NCBI GenBank assembly: GCA_945906765.1
Contig: CAMDRF010000004.1
Coordinates: forward strand, 1-62,501
Direction of reading: 5' to 3'
Source of the DNA: Nitrosovibrio sp. Nv4
GTDB lineage: Bacteria > Pseudomonadota > Gammaproteobacteria > Burkholderiales > SG8-39
Length of the DNA: 62,501 nucleotides
Every line of letters starts with the position of its first letter. Within the stretch, counting starts at the first letter, position 1. Positions 48,637 to 58,693 of the stretch are shown here, one piece after another. The position numbers and the translations under genes were made by a program. The notes beneath the pieces were generated by a model, which saw only the letters and a list, made by a program, of their open reading frames with translations, was not told the origin of the DNA and ran no database searches.

Positions 48637-49406
48637 CCTGGATAGGCGCCGCCGTCCATCAGCAGATTCTGGCCGGTGATAAAACCGGCGTGTGTGCTGC
48701 ACAGGAACGCGCAGGCGGCGCCGAACTCCTCGATGCTGCCGAAGCGCTTCGCGGGGTTGGCTTCGGCGCGCGCTTGCGCCAGCTCCTCCGGCGTTTTGCC
48801 GAGTTTTTTCGCGTTGAATACCATATTGGCGCGCAGGCGATCGGTGTCGAATGGCCCGGGCAGCAGGCCGTTGATGGTGACGTTATGCGCCACCGTCTGG
48901 CGCGAGAGGCCGGCGACGAAGCCGGTGAGGCCGGTGCGGGCGCCGTTCGACAGGCCGAGCTCCGGAATCGGCATCTTTACCGCAGCGGAGGTGATGTTGA
49001 CGATGCGGCCGAATTTGCGCGCGATCATGCCGTCCAGCGTCGCCTTGATCAGCTCGATCGGCGTCAGCATGTTGGCGTCCAGCGCCTTCAGCCAGTCCTC
49101 GCGCGACCAGCTCCTGAAGTCGCCGGGCGGCGGGCCGCCCGCGTTGTTGATGAGAATGTCCGGGTTGGGGCAGGCGGCGAGCGCCGCGGCGCGTCCGTCG
49201 GCCGTAGCGATGTCGCCCGCGATCGCGATGACCTGCACGCCGCTGCTTTTGCGGATCGCCTCCGCCGTCGCCTCCAGCGCCTCCTTGCCGCGCGCGGTGA
49301 TGACCAGATTCACGCCCTCGCTCGCGAGCGCCATCGCGCAGCCCTTGCCCAAGCCCTTCGATGCCGCGCATACCAGCGCGGTCCTGCCCTTGATTCCCAG
49401 ATCCAT
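48627..49406 (-). CDS. Short-chain dehydrogenase/reductase, FabG-like, divergent active site
   Basis: A 259-aa SDR: AALVCAASKGLGKGCAMALA cofactor loop, NNAGGPPPGDF, and the end TGQNLLMDGGAYPGTL. Where classical SDRs have YxxxK it reads LGLSNGARTGLTGF, the signature of a divergent SDR subgroup. It resembles the SDR at 2233-3012 in length and in this region (IPGFALSVATWSGVIG there). Substrate unknown. It follows an EamA transporter by 2 bases on the same strand. Confidence 0.87.
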   Translation of the reverse strand: MDLGIKGRTALVCAASKGLGKGCAMALASEGVNLVITARGKEALEATAEAIRKSSGVQVIAIAGDIATADGRAAALAACPNPDILINNAGGPPPGDFRSWSREDWLKALDANMLTPIELIKATLDGMIARKFGRIVNITSAAVKMPIPELGLSNGARTGLTGFVAGLSRQTVAHNVTINGLLPGPFDTDRLRANMVFNAKKLGKTPEELAQARAEANPAKRFGSIEEFGAACAFLCSTHAGFITGQNLLMDGGAYPGTL

Positions 49407-49408
49407 GA

Positions 49409-50317
49409 TCAGTTCCTTTTAAGAGAGACGAGCAGCACGCCCGAGACGACGAGTGCGCCGCCGAGCATCTGCGCCACGCTGAGCGCGCCATTGAGCAGGA
49501 CAAAATCGGCGAGCACGGTGGTGACCGGGCCGAGTGCGCCGATGAGCGCGAAGTGGTTGGCGCCGATGCGCTTCAACGCCTCGGCGACGAGGAATACCGG
49601 CAGCACGGTGCATACGCTGGCGAGCGCGATCGCGATCCACCACAGGTTCGCGGGCAGCTCGAGCGCGGCCGGCGATTCGAGGATGAAAAACTGTACGACC
49701 GCCGGCGCGGTGGAAACAATCATGGTGTAGGCGGTGAAGCGGATGCTGCCGACGCGCTGCACCAGCTGGCCGCCGGTGACCAGATACACGGCGTAGCACA
49801 TTGCCGAGGCGAAGATCAGCAGGGCGCCGAAGACGAAGCTGCTGTGCTCCGGCGCCGCGGAAATCTGGCTCGAGAGCAGCAACGCGATTCCGCTGTAGGT
49901 AATCGCGAGGGCGGCAAGCTGCCGCAGGGCCGGGTTCTTCTTCAGGAACACGGCGCTCAGGATCACCACCAGCGTCGGGTAGAGAAACATGATCAGCCGC
50001 CCGACGCCGGCTGAAACGTATTGCAGGCCGAGAAAATCGAGCAGGCTGGCGAAGTAGTAGCCGAGGAAGCCCAGGCCGACAATGCCGAGCCAGTCGCGCC
50101 GCGCGATCGGTGCGGCAGAAGGATTGTTGCGGCGCATCCACCAGGCCATCGCGAGGAAAAACGGCAGCGACAGCGTCATGCGCAGGAAGAGAAGAGTGGT
50201 CGCGCTGACCGGATGCACCGAATAGCCCAGCTTGATGAGAATCGGCCGGAAAGCGAAGGTCACCGTTCCGGCGAGGGCAAACACGATGCCCCACATTCTG
50301 AAGCTGTTTGAATTCAA
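49409..50317 (-). CDS. EamA-family (DMT) transporter
   Basis: A 302-aa ten-helix drug/metabolite transporter with two EamA repeats, beginning MWGIVFALAGTVTFAFRPIL and, in the second half, FVFGALLIFASAMCYAVYLV. TTG at 50317 overlaps the stop of the gene upstream (TTGA); an ATG at 50296 is an alternative start. Substrate cannot be inferred. Confidence 0.87.
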   Translation of the reverse strand: MNSNSFRMWGIVFALAGTVTFAFRPILIKLGYSVHPVSATTLLFLRMTLSLPFFLAMAWWMRRNNPSAAPIARRDWLGIVGLGFLGYYFASLLDFLGLQYVSAGVGRLIMFLYPTLVVILSAVFLKKNPALRQLAALAITYSGIALLLSSQISAAPEHSSFVFGALLIFASAMCYAVYLVTGGQLVQRVGSIRFTAYTMIVSTAPAVVQFFILESPAALELPANLWWIAIALASVCTVLPVFLVAEALKRIGANHFALIGALGPVTTVLADFVLLNGALSVAQMLGGALVVSGVLLVSLKRN

Positions 50318-51420
50318 GCCAGATCTCGAAGCGCCTGCTGAAGTCGCCGCGAATTTTCCGGTTGTGCCAGTTGGATAATTTCATTCAATCCCGAGGGACT
50401 ACGAAGATGCAGACGTTCGTAGATCGCAATCGGGATCTCTCGGTTATCCTTGAAGCGCTGATCCGGCTCTCCCGACTTGTTTACATACATCCAAGTTTTT
50501 CCGACAACTTCTGCGCCTTTTGGTAACTCGCCAGACTCAACAAATCGTTCCTTTGACGTTGAGATAGAGAGGTCTGAATACCTTATCGCACCATATCCTT
50601 CAGGTGCTTCTACAAGAATTCGATCGGGTAAGAAAAACAGGTTCTGTTGCCCGACAGGAAGCATTGGCACGGAAATATTTGTCTTGAGGTGTATTGGCCC
50701 GGCCCCAACGTTCGGCAAGATCGCCTTCCTCTCTATGGTCGACGTCGCGCCAGCAGAACGCCTTGAGTCAGGCGCGCTTTGCTCTGACGAGATGTGCCAC
50801 GCACCTCCAGATGCGGCAAGGTCTTCAAACGCAGTGCAGAGATCGCGATACGGTTTCTCGATGTCGTCGTCAAGTTCGTACATTGAGACCATGTAACGCT
50901 CCGCTTCATCTTTCTGGTAACACCAGAAGGTCAGTGCAATCCCAATTACTGAAGCGCAGGTCCATAGCCAACTGCTAACGCCAGAAACGCCGAGTCCGAC
51001 AACGACCGCTATGGTTACACCGGCAATCCAAGGCCACGTATTCGCTCTGTTGCGCTTTGCATTCAACTCGCCAAGTAGTTCCTCGGATGTCGCGTCGACC
51101 ATTCTGAGCGCACTTCCACTTTCAAATTCAGTGACTTTGGGCGCATCCGAATCTGCTATGGCATCGCGCGAATCATTATTCTCCAATGACGGCGGCACGA
51201 TTTTCTTGGCCAAGTCCCTGAACGCGGTTGCACTCCCGATTGGCTGGCCTGGAAGCGTTTTCCGGTAATAGATGCCTTCGCGGCCCGCGTGAACATAATT
51301 GCCTTGGGCCCCAGAGCCGATGCGGAGTCCACGAACGCCGGCGGAGATGCCAATTCCCGATTTCGAAATATTGAATCTAAGAGGTCCTACCGAGATTGCC
51401 TTGCGTATGTAGAACGGCAT
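50314..51420 (-). CDS. DUF4236-domain protein, atypical lower-GC gene
   Basis: A 368-aa protein opening with the DUF4236 motif (MPFYIRKAISVGPLRFNISK, then SGIGISAGVRGLRIGSG), followed by a linker, two membrane segments around residues 135-165 (TWPWIAGVTIAVVVGLGVSG) and a C-terminal part of unknown fold. Base composition is visibly lower in GC than the flanking genes, with frequent A/T third positions, so it was probably acquired from elsewhere. Function unknown; DUF4236 proteins are common in mobile or variable regions. Confidence 0.8.
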   Translation of the reverse strand: MPFYIRKAISVGPLRFNISKSGIGISAGVRGLRIGSGAQGNYVHAGREGIYYRKTLPGQPIGSATAFRDLAKKIVPPSLENNDSRDAIADSDAPKVTEFESGSALRMVDATSEELLGELNAKRNRANTWPWIAGVTIAVVVGLGVSGVSSWLWTCASVIGIALTFWCYQKDEAERYMVSMYELDDDIEKPYRDLCTAFEDLAASGGAWHISSEQSAPDSRRSAGATSTIERKAILPNVGAGPIHLKTNISVPMLPVGQQNLFFLPDRILVEAPEGYGAIRYSDLSISTSKERFVESGELPKGAEVVGKTWMYVNKSGEPDQRFKDNREIPIAIYERLHLRSPSGLNEIIQLAQPENSRRLQQALRDLA

Positions 51421-51430
51421 GACAGCGTTG

Positions 51431-52999
51431 CTACCGCCGTTTAGATGTCATGCTAACTGGCGATCTGTATCGTTTCGATACCGGCGGCATTCCCTCTTTT
51501 GGGTTCGTGCCGCCATCGAGTCTCGTAATTGAACTGAGGATGCCTCGAATTATTCTTTGTCCAATATCGCGTCCGATTTGAGAGCCAATCGCCCTCTGAA
51601 TATTTCTCGCAAGTGGAGAATCGAGAAGAGCCTTTAACGCATTGGACGCCTTGTCCATGGTTGATTGGGCAGGCTGCTCGCCGGAGTCTTTCTCTTTCGT
51701 TGGTGGCACCTCCAGCCCGACATGAAGCATTTCAAACGCGGACTCCTTGTCAATTACCTCCTGATACTTCTGGCAAAGAGAGGATCCCTCGATCAATCGG
51801 AGCCTCTCGCTCTCCGATATGGGGCCGAGCTGGCTTCCGGGAGGAACGACAAATGCCCGTTCAACTACGTTTGGTCGTCCTTTCTCGTCAAGAAACGAAA
51901 TCAGGGCCTCCCCCACAGCGAGTTCAGTGATGATTCGTTCGACCTTGAGCTTCGGATTCGGTCGCATGGTCTCGGCGGCCGATTTCACTGCCTTCTGGTC
52001 GCGCGGGGTGAAGGCGCGCAGCGCGTGCTGCACGCGGTTGCCGAGTTGCCCCAGCACCGTGTCCGGGATGTCGAGCGGGTTCTGAGTCACGAAGTAGACG
52101 CCTACGCCCTTGGAGCGGATGAGGCGCACCATCTGTTCGATCTTATCGAGCAATGCCTTGGGCGCTTCATTGAAAAGCAAATGTGCTTCGTCGAAAAAAA
52201 ACACGAGAACTGGTTTCTCGGGATCGCCAAGTTCTGGAAGGTGCTCAAAAAGCTCTGCAAGCATCCACAAAAGGAATGTGCCGTAGAGCTTGGGCGAATT
52301 CATCAGTTTTTCGGCGGCAAGGATGTTGACAACTCCCTTGCCATCTCGAACCTGCATTAGGTCTTTGATGTCCAACATGCGCTCGCCAAAGAACGAATCC
52401 GCGCCTTGGCTTTCAAGCGAAAGAAGACCTCTCTGGATGGCTCCGATTGAGGTGGTAGAAACGTTGCCGTACTCCGTGGTGAAATCCGATGCTTTGTCTC
52501 CCACATACTGGAGCATTGCGCGGAGGTCCTTTGCATCGAGCAAAGGGAGCTTCCGATCGTCGGCGATCCTGAAAACGAGATTGAGCACGCCCTCCTGGGT
52601 GTCGTTCAGGTTGAGCATCCGCGCGAGCAGCAGCGGGCCCATGTCCGACACCGTGGCGCGCACCGGATGGCCGCTCTTGCCGAACACGTCCCAGAACGTC
52701 ACCGGGCAGGCGGCGAAGGCGATGTCGATCTTGAGGCTCTTGGCGCGCTCGGCGACTTTGGGATTGCCGCCGCCGGCGGAGTTGGGGCCTCCGGCTAGTG
52801 CGAGCCCGGCGAGATCGCCTTTCACGTCGGCCATGAACACCGGCACGCCGATGGCGGAGAAGCCTTGCGCCAGGGTTTGCAGCGTCACGGTCTTGCCAGT
52901 GCCGGTCGCGCCGGCGATCAGGCCGTGGCGGTTGGCGAGCGCGGGCAGCAGGACAAGATCCGCCTTCGGGTTTTTCGCGATCAGAATCGGCGCGGCCAT
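51431..52999 (-). CDS. HerA-like ATPase (DUF853), mosaic composition
   Basis: A 522-aa HerA/FtsK-type ATPase with Walker A in [20 protein letters not shown], Walker [19 protein letters not shown], a following [17 protein letters not shown] sensor block and an arginine-containing [16 protein letters not shown]. Members act on DNA ends or in defence-related loci, but most DUF853 genes are single housekeeping-like genes. The first 140 codons and a middle stretch (about 51990-52140) are GC-rich like the genome, while other parts are AT-richer, suggesting recombination with a foreign allele. Start is 17 bases from the divergent yebC start. Confidence 0.87.
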   Translation of the reverse strand: MAAPILIAKNPKADLVLLPALANRHGLIAGATGTGKTVTLQTLAQGFSAIGVPVFMADVKGDLAGLALAGGPNSAGGGNPKVAERAKSLKIDIAFAACPVTFWDVFGKSGHPVRATVSDMGPLLLARMLNLNDTQEGVLNLVFRIADDRKLPLLDAKDLRAMLQYVGDKASDFTTEYGNVSTTSIGAIQRGLLSLESQGADSFFGERMLDIKDLMQVRDGKGVVNILAAEKLMNSPKLYGTFLLWMLAELFEHLPELGDPEKPVLVFFFDEAHLLFNEAPKALLDKIEQMVRLIRSKGVGVYFVTQNPLDIPDTVLGQLGNRVQHALRAFTPRDQKAVKSAAETMRPNPKLKVERIITELAVGEALISFLDEKGRPNVVERAFVVPPGSQLGPISESERLRLIEGSSLCQKYQEVIDKESAFEMLHVGLEVPPTKEKDSGEQPAQSTMDKASNALKALLDSPLARNIQRAIGSQIGRDIGQRIIRGILSSITRLDGGTNPKEGMPPVSKRYRSPVSMTSKRR

Positions 53000-53016
53000 G
53001 ACGGTAAAATTATCAC

Positions 53017-53742
53017 ATGGCCGGACACAGTAAATGGGCGAATATCAAGCACCGCAAAGCGGCGGCCGATTCCAAGAAGGGCAAGGTGTTCACGCGCCTG
53101 ATCAAGGAAATCACCGTCGCGGCGCGCATGGGGGGCGGCGACCCGGACTCCAATCCGCGCCTGCGCATGATGCTCGACAAGGCGCGCGACGCCAACATGA
53201 CCAAGGACAGCGTGACGCGCGCCATCCAGCGCGGCACCGGTGAGCTCGAGGGCGTCGACTACGAGGCGATCCGCTACGAGGGCTACGGCACCGGCGGCGC
53301 CGCGGTGATGGTCGAGTGCCTGACCGACAACCGCACCCGCACGGTCGCCGAGGTGCGCCACGCCTTCGCCAAGCATGGCGGCAACATGGGGGCCGACGGC
53401 GCGGTGGCGTTTTTGTTCAAGCATTGCGGGCAATTCGTCTTTGCGCCGGGCGCGAACGAGGACCAGGTCATGGCGGCGGCGCTGGACGCCGGCGCCGACG
53501 ACGTGGTGACAAACGCGGACGACTCCGTGGAGGTCCTCTGCGCGCCGCCAGATTTCGACAAGGTCAAGGCCGCCCTGGAGAAGTCCGGGCTCAAGCCCGA
53601 TGCCGCCGAAGTCACGATGAAGCCCTTGTCCGAGACCGCACTCGCCGGCGCGGACGCGGAGAAAATGCGCGGTCTGCTGGATGCGCTGGACGAACTGGAC
53701 GACGTCCAGAACGTTTATACGACGGCGGCGCTCGACGAGTGA
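53017..53742 (+). CDS. yebC: YebC/PmpR-family protein
   Basis: A 241-aa YebC (TACO1-type) protein: [20 protein letters not shown] at the start, then [19 protein letters not shown] and acidic C-terminal lobes. Members regulate transcription or help ribosomes translate polyproline. It overlaps ruvC at GTGA and opens the ruv operon, the usual order in proteobacteria. Confidence 0.96.
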   Translation: MAGHSKWANIKHRKAAADSKKGKVFTRLIKEITVAARMGGGDPDSNPRLRMMLDKARDANMTKDSVTRAIQRGTGELEGVDYEAIRYEGYGTGGAAVMVECLTDNRTRTVAEVRHAFAKHGGNMGADGAVAFLFKHCGQFVFAPGANEDQVMAAALDAGADDVVTNADDSVEVLCAPPDFDKVKAALEKSGLKPDAAEVTMKPLSETALAGADAEKMRGLLDALDELDDVQNVYTTAALDE

Positions 53743-54254
53743 GGATTCTTGGCATCGATCCCGGTCTGCGCATCACGGGCTTCGGCGTCATCGAGCAAAC
53801 GGGCAGCAAGCTTCGCTACCTCACCAGCGGTTGCGTGCGCTCCGGCGAGGGCGAGCTCGCCGCGCGCCTCAAAGTGATTCTCGATGGCCTGGCGGAGGTG
53901 ATCGACGCGAATCGGCCGCACGAAGTCGCGATCGAGAAGGTTTTCGTCAACGTCAATCCGCAGTCGACGCTGCTGCTGGGCCAGGCGCGCGGCACCGCGA
54001 TCTGCGCCGCGGTCATCGCCGGCCTGCCGGTCGCGGAGTACACTGCGCTGCAGGTCAAGCAAGCCGTGGTCGGCAAGGGCCACGCAAAAAAAGAACAGGT
54101 GCAGCACATGGTCAGAAGGTTGCTCGCACTGCCCGGAGACCCCAGCCCCGACGCCGCCGACGCGCTCGCCTGCGCCATCTGCCATGCGCATGGCAGGCAA
54201 CTGGGTGGTTTTTCGACTAAAGGTCTTCGCATCCGGAAAGGGCGCCTGGCGTGA
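53739..54254 (+). CDS. ruvC: Holliday junction endonuclease RuvC
   Basis: A 171-aa resolvase. The first catalytic Asp is in [17 protein letters not shown], Glu in [13 protein letters not shown] and the C-terminal [12 protein letters not shown] carries the last acids. GTG start overlaps the yebC stop. Cuts four-way junctions together with RuvAB. Confidence 0.96.
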   Translation: MRILGIDPGLRITGFGVIEQTGSKLRYLTSGCVRSGEGELAARLKVILDGLAEVIDANRPHEVAIEKVFVNVNPQSTLLLGQARGTAICAAVIAGLPVAEYTALQVKQAVVGKGHAKKEQVQHMVRRLLALPGDPSPDAADALACAICHAHGRQLGGFSTKGLRIRKGRLA

Positions 54255-54820
54255 TCGGGCGCCTTGCAGGCACGCTCATCGCCAAGCAACCGCCTCAAGT
54301 ACTGCTCGAGGTAGCAGGCGTCGGCTACGAGATCGACGTCCCGATGAGCACTTTCTACAACCTGCCCGCGACTGGCGAAGCGGTGACCCTGCACACGCAC
54401 CTCGTAGTGCGCGAAGACGCCCATGTGCTCTACGGATTTGCGACGCTCGAAGAGCGATCGGCATTTCGCAAACTGATCCGCATCTCGGGGGTCGGCGCGC
54501 GCACTGCGTTATCCGTTCTTTCCGGCCTCTCGGTCGCGGATCTCGCGCTGGCGGTGACGCTGCAGGATACGGCGCGGCTCACCAAGGTTCCCGGCATCGG
54601 CAAGAAGACGGCGGAGCGCCTGCTGCTGGAACTCAAGGGCAAGCTCTCCGACGCGCTGCCGGCAGGGGCGAAAACCGGCTCGGGCAATGATGTGCTGAAC
54701 GCGCTGCTGGGATTGGGCTACAGCGAGAAGGAAGCGCTCAATGCGGTTAAGGGTTTGCCCACGGGGTTGGCGGTGACCGAAGGCATACGGGCGGCGTTGA
54801 AGGCGCTGGCGAAAAGCTAG
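54251..54820 (+). CDS. ruvA: Holliday junction DNA-binding protein RuvA
   Basis: A 189-aa RuvA: OB-fold N-terminus ([20 protein letters not shown]), two helix-hairpin-helix motifs ([20 protein letters not shown], then [20 protein letters not shown]) and a C-terminal RuvB-binding domain. GTG start overlaps ruvC. Normally followed by ruvB; here 5 kb of decayed restriction genes intervene on the other strand. Confidence 0.96.
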   Translation: MIGRLAGTLIAKQPPQVLLEVAGVGYEIDVPMSTFYNLPATGEAVTLHTHLVVREDAHVLYGFATLEERSAFRKLIRISGVGARTALSVLSGLSVADLALAVTLQDTARLTKVPGIGKKTAERLLLELKGKLSDALPAGAKTGSGNDVLNALLGLGYSEKEALNAVKGLPTGLAVTEGIRAALKALAKS

Positions 54821-55938
54821 TCAGCGAATCGCCCTAAGTCGGGAGATTGCTTCCGCGATCTCCTTCTGCTTCGCCTCGATCAGGTCGAGAATTTCCTCCG
54901 GCGTGCGCGTGTCCTCTTCGACTTTGGCATTCGGATTTACGGCCTTCAGGTCGTAACCTTTCTGTTCGAGAACCGCGCGCTCGACGGTCCAGCTGCGCTC
55001 GCTCGATTCGCGCTTCGGCAGCCGCGCGAAGAAGTCCTCGAAGTGCGCGAGCGTGAGCGGGGACTTCTTTCCCATCTTGATGTCGGAGAGATCGTAATAC
55101 CAGATGCGCTCCGTCGGTCCGCCGCGGGTGAAGAAAAGGAGGTTCGTCTTCACGCCGGCGCCGGCGTTCACGAATGCGCCCGCCGGGCTTGAGGCTGTCG
55201 ATGACGTGCTGCAGGAACAGCACTTGTGTGGCGCCGGTCTTGTAGGGGAAGCGCGTTTGCGCGTCCTTGCCTTCCGTGCCGCCGAACGGCGGGTTGGTGA
55301 GCACCACGTCGTAGAGCGATGGCGCATCCTGAAACAGGCCACCGTATATTTCCCCGCCCGTCAGCGTATTGCCATGCCAGAGATGCGGCTCATCCACCCC
55401 ATGCAGGACGAGATTGGCGAGCGCGATCGGATAGATCAGGTTCTCCTTCTCCCGGCCGTAAAGCGTCCTGTGCTTGAGGGTATCCAGTTCGTCGGGTGTG
55501 ATGCTGTCGCCCAGGCGGCCGCGCATGTACTCGAAGGCCTGCGCGAGAAACCCGCCGGTGCCGCAGCCGGGGTCGTACACCGTCTCGCCCGCCTTCGGGT
55601 CGACGGCGCGCACCACCGCGCGGATGACTTCCCGGGGCGTGAAGAACTGCCCGCCGTCGTTGCCCTTCTCGCCCATCTTGAGCAGCAGTCCCTCGTAGAT
55701 AACGGAAGGGCGCGGCGAACGAAGGCGAGAATTCCGCGCTCACCGCCTCGGCGTGCTCCGCTTCGTACTGCTCGCGCTCGTCCAGAATCCGCAGAAACAG
55801 GATCCAGGTCAGCTCGGGCACGTACTGCATCGAGCCCGCGCAGTTGGAGCGGCGCATCACGTCGCAGATGCTCTTGATCGCGCCGTTCAGCGACTGCTGC
55901 GTCGCGTGGCGCTTGCCGTTCTGCGTCCCAGTTCTCAT
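54821..55938 (-). pseudogene. hsdM: Broken type I modification methyltransferase gene hsdM
   Basis: Three frames together encode an HsdM relic. Frame 1 from the ATG at 55938 gives the N-terminal helix region (IKSICDVMRRSNCAGSMQYV, ILFLRILDERE). Near 55710 it shifts and, after losing about 100 residues, frame 2 reads YEGLLLKMGEKGNDGGQFFT, the SAM motif DPGCGTGGFLAQAFEYM and the catalytic NPPFGG. Near 55180 it shifts again with about 40 residues missing (GGR to GAGVKTNLLFFTRGG), ending at 54821. It cannot make an active enzyme. Confidence 0.88.
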
Positions 55939-57101
55939 TTGGCCGGCTCCAGTTCCGCGGCCAGGAGTTCGACGTAGCGCCGGTAGCTAAAGACGCGGCC
56001 ACGCCGCCGGTTCGTCAACTCACCGACGATGCCGATGCGTTCGAGATGCGCGAGCGTCTTGTTGACTGTGGCAGGTGTGAGCTTTGTCGCCTTGACCAGG
56101 GCGGCCGTAGTGGCGAGCGGTTGGCGCTGCAGGGCCTGGTGGACCGCAAGAGCCGATTCCGCCGCGCGCCCGAGGACCGCGATGCGATCGCGGTCCTTGT
56201 TGACGAGCGCCAGCAGCGCATGCGCTGTCGTCACGGCCTCGGTCGCGCTGACCTCGATGCCCTCGGCGAAGAAGTCGAGCCAGCGTTCCCAGTCTCCGCG
56301 CAGGCGCACCTCGTTGAGCAGCTCGTAATACAGCGCGCGATGCGTCTTGAAGAACAGGCTCGGATACAGCATGGGCTGGCTCAGCACGCCGTCGGCCACG
56401 AGCTGCATCACGATGAGCAGCCGTCCGATGCGCCCGTTGCCGTCGAGGAACGGGTGGATCGTCTCGAACTGGACATGCACCAGCGCCGCCTTGAGGAGCG
56501 GCGGCGTGGACTCCGGCTCATCATTGATGAAACGTTCCAGGCGCCCGAGGCATTCCGGCACGGCATCGGCGGGCGGCGGCACGAACACTGCGTTGCCAGG
56601 CCGCGTGCCCCCGATCCAGACCTGCGAGCGGCGCACCTCCCCCGGGGCCTTGCCGCGGCCGCGGGGGTGGGTGAGCAGCACCTTGTGCATGTCGCACAGG
56701 AGCCGCGCGCACAGCGGCAGGCCGCCCCGCAGCTTCTTCAGGCCGGTCTCCAAGGCCGCCACGCAGCGGCTCACCTCCCGAGCGTCCTCCACCGGCACGC
56801 CGGGCTGCTCGTCGATCTCGTAGAGCAGCAGATCGGCGATCGAGGACTGCGTGCCCTCGATCTGCGACGACAGCACCGCCTCCTTGCGCACGAAGCTGTA
56901 GAGCAGAAGCGCGGCGTTGGGCAGCATGCTCGTGACCGCGTTTAGCCGCCCGAGCGCCACCAGCGCGGCGTCGAAGCGCCGCCGCAGCGCAGGCGACCAC
57001 GCCACCACCGGCTCCGGCGGCAGCGGCGCGGGCACGAAGGCCTGGAAAGGCTCGCTTGCCGTCGTGACCTTCACGTAGCGGCCGGGGGAAGGGCGGTGCA
57101 C
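55935..57101 (-). CDS. Fic-domain protein with class II inhibitory motif and C-terminal winged helix
   Basis: A 388-aa intact Fic protein. The inhibitory helix motif SSQIEGTQSSIADLL is at about residues 77-91. The catalytic loop HPFLDGNGRIGR (HxFx(D/E)GNGRxxR) is complete near residue 210. A C-terminal winged-helix-like region has KATKLTPATVNKTLAHLERI. Fic enzymes transfer AMP to target proteins. Its stop overlaps the hsdM start (ATGA), and it sits inside a type I restriction locus, a common place for Fic genes. Palindromes upstream suggest autoregulation. Confidence 0.92.
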   Translation of the reverse strand: MHRPSPGRYVKVTTASEPFQAFVPAPLPPEPVVAWSPALRRRFDAALVALGRLNAVTSMLPNAALLLYSFVRKEAVLSSQIEGTQSSIADLLLYEIDEQPGVPVEDAREVSRCVAALETGLKKLRGGLPLCARLLCDMHKVLLTHPRGRGKAPGEVRRSQVWIGGTRPGNAVFVPPPADAVPECLGRLERFINDEPESTPPLLKAALVHVQFETIHPFLDGNGRIGRLLIVMQLVADGVLSQPMLYPSLFFKTHRALYYELLNEVRLRGDWERWLDFFAEGIEVSATEAVTTAHALLALVNKDRDRIAVLGRAAESALAVHQALQRQPLATTAALVKATKLTPATVNKTLAHLERIGIVGELTNRRRGRVFSYRRYVELLAAELEPAK

Positions 57102-57402
57102 GGTTCGGGCAACCTGAAATAAGAATGGCCGTTATTTTAGTTTAATAGCCAAAAGTAAATCAACGGCCGACCGTAATTTAGGTTCCCGCTACCCCGCCCT
57201 TATTTTCGTTTTCGGCCTAAAACGAAAATAATGGAATTCCTTGTTAGCGCGGCGCTAACAAGCTCCCGCCCCACGAAATATGGGTCAAGTATCGGTCAAG
57301 TGATCGGTCAAGCCGCCTCGTCAGCGCAGCAGGGCGATTCCGCACCTGAAATAAGCCGGATCGCTATTTTAGGATCCGGGCGAAGACGCCCGGGCGAAAG
57401 CG
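57102..57402. promoter_or_regulatory. AT-rich fic upstream region with three palindromes
   Basis: A 301-base AT-rich gap with no gene. It holds two copies of CTGAAATAAG-(8-9 bases)-TATTTTAG, at 57114-57140 and 57346-57372, and between them a perfect 13-base inverted repeat TTATTTTCGTTTT / AAAACGAAAATAA with a 6-base loop at 57200-57231. The repeated A/T half-sites look like operators for a small regulator, possibly the winged helix of Fic itself (inference). Confidence 0.55.
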
Positions 57403-57751
57403 CTAGTCCCGAAGCAGCGCCTTGAAGCCCGCCTGCTCGAAATGGTGGTCGTGGGCGAGGGCGTCCTTGATTCCCTGCTCTTCCATGATCAGAAAAAATG
57501 CACAGTCGGTCAGGCCCCATTCCTTGTCGCCTCGGTTTTCATACCGGTCGACGGCGCGACGGAAAAGGTCTCTCGTCTGAGGCACAACCGTAACGTTTGG
57601 ATTGCCTGCAATCGCCTCAGCGACCATCTCGGAGGTAACGATGTGGCATCGGAGCCAACTCTTTCGTTACGGTTTGGGCCTTCTGGTGAAGGTCGTCCTG
57701 CGGGTTGAGCGTCGCTTGCCAATACCCGGTGTCCGCGAAGACCGTCCGCAC
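57403..57751 (-). pseudogene. Frameshifted PIN-domain toxin
   Basis: A GTG at 57751 opens a PIN-like N-terminus with the first acidic residue (RTVFADTGYWQATLNPQDD), which stops after about 44 codons. The next frame resumes at about 57640 with HIVTSEMVAEAIAGN, then DRYENRGDKEWGLTDCAFFL with the later acids and a tail ending QAGFKALLRD at 57403. This is a VapC-like ribonuclease split by one frameshift near 57645. It lies just downstream of its likely antitoxin. Confidence 0.75.
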
Positions 57752-58268
57752 GGCGAATCGTATTTAGGCCCCTCGACGGCGGCCGGCCGAAGATCCGTAA
57801 CCTTACGGATGCTTCTCAGTTGCCCCGTGGCCCCCGAAAACTCTCCGACCCCGATGACGCGAAGCCGCCTCTCCGCGTGGTCCCGCAGGGCTTCCGTGAA
57901 CAGGACTTCCTGTTCTGGCGCAAAAACGCCGCGAACCTTGTGATCGTGTTTTCCAGTAGGTCAGCCGCCTGATCGAGCTCGCCTTCCAGCAAAGAGAGAT
58001 TCCCCGTGTCTTCCGGGATCACGCGCTTGAGCGGAACCCCCGTCGAGCCTTCCGTCAGCCCGTAGAACTTGATCGACAGGCTCGCCTCAAAACCCCTGGG
58101 CAAGCGCTCGCGATCCGGGTGCTGGGCGCGCCAAAGCGACTTCGCGGTTTCCACCAGAAGTGCCTTGTACGCCATCAATTCGGGCAGCACGTCGAGATCG
58201 AGGCCGTGATCGTCGAATCGCGGCCCCTCAAACCTCAGCGTCGTCAAATCGCGAGTCTTGTCATCCAT
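57667..58268 (-). pseudogene. Frameshifted antitoxin-like gene upstream of the PIN toxin
   Basis: ATG at 58268 (MDDKTRDLTTLRFEGPRFDD) begins a helical protein that reads well to about 57945 (LLEGELDQAADLLENTITRF). The frame then shifts and continues FAPEQEVLFTEALRDHAERR with RSIRKVTDLRPAAVEGPKYD before running into the PIN gene; the shifted frame stops at 57667. Position directly before a PIN gene suggests the antitoxin partner. I do not recognise the family by name. Confidence 0.55.
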
Positions 58269-58420
58269 CCGGACCTCCTTGCCTAACAACTCTCAGTACG
58301 GGCGCGAGTGTAAGCCGAAGCGAGGCCTCTCAGCGACCAAAGGCCAGATATCAGCCGGCGCACGTACCCGCGTGTTGCGGAATCCAAACAACGCACGAGA
58401 ACTGATCCGGTTGGCGCACT

Positions 58421-58693
58421 TCAGACGCTCCCGGCAAAGGCGCGGCGGAGGTAGGCAGAGGGCAACTTCTCGACCAACTTAATCTGCTCGTCAGTCTTAC
58501 TGATCGCTTCTTGGATCAACCGCACCTGCTTGGCGAACTCGTGCTGCGCTTCGATTCCCGGCACTTCGACTGAGGCCACGGCTAGGCGCTTGAAAAGAAG
58601 CCGTTCGCGCACGGCGCCCCGCGTAAGTCCTTTAATGAAGTTTTCGCCGTAGAGGGAGCGCAACCAATAGTAGAACGTGCTCTTATTGATCAC
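58421..58693 (-). pseudogene. hsdS: C-terminal fragment of specificity subunit hsdS
   Basis: About 90 codons matching the end of a type I specificity protein: TFYYWLRSLYGENFIKGLTR from the second target-recognition domain, the core region VEVPGIEAQHEFAKQVRL and the coiled-coil end TDEQIKLVEKLPSAYLRRAF. The first recognition domain and most of the second are missing. The ATG at 58693 overlaps the hsdR stop. Confidence 0.8.
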
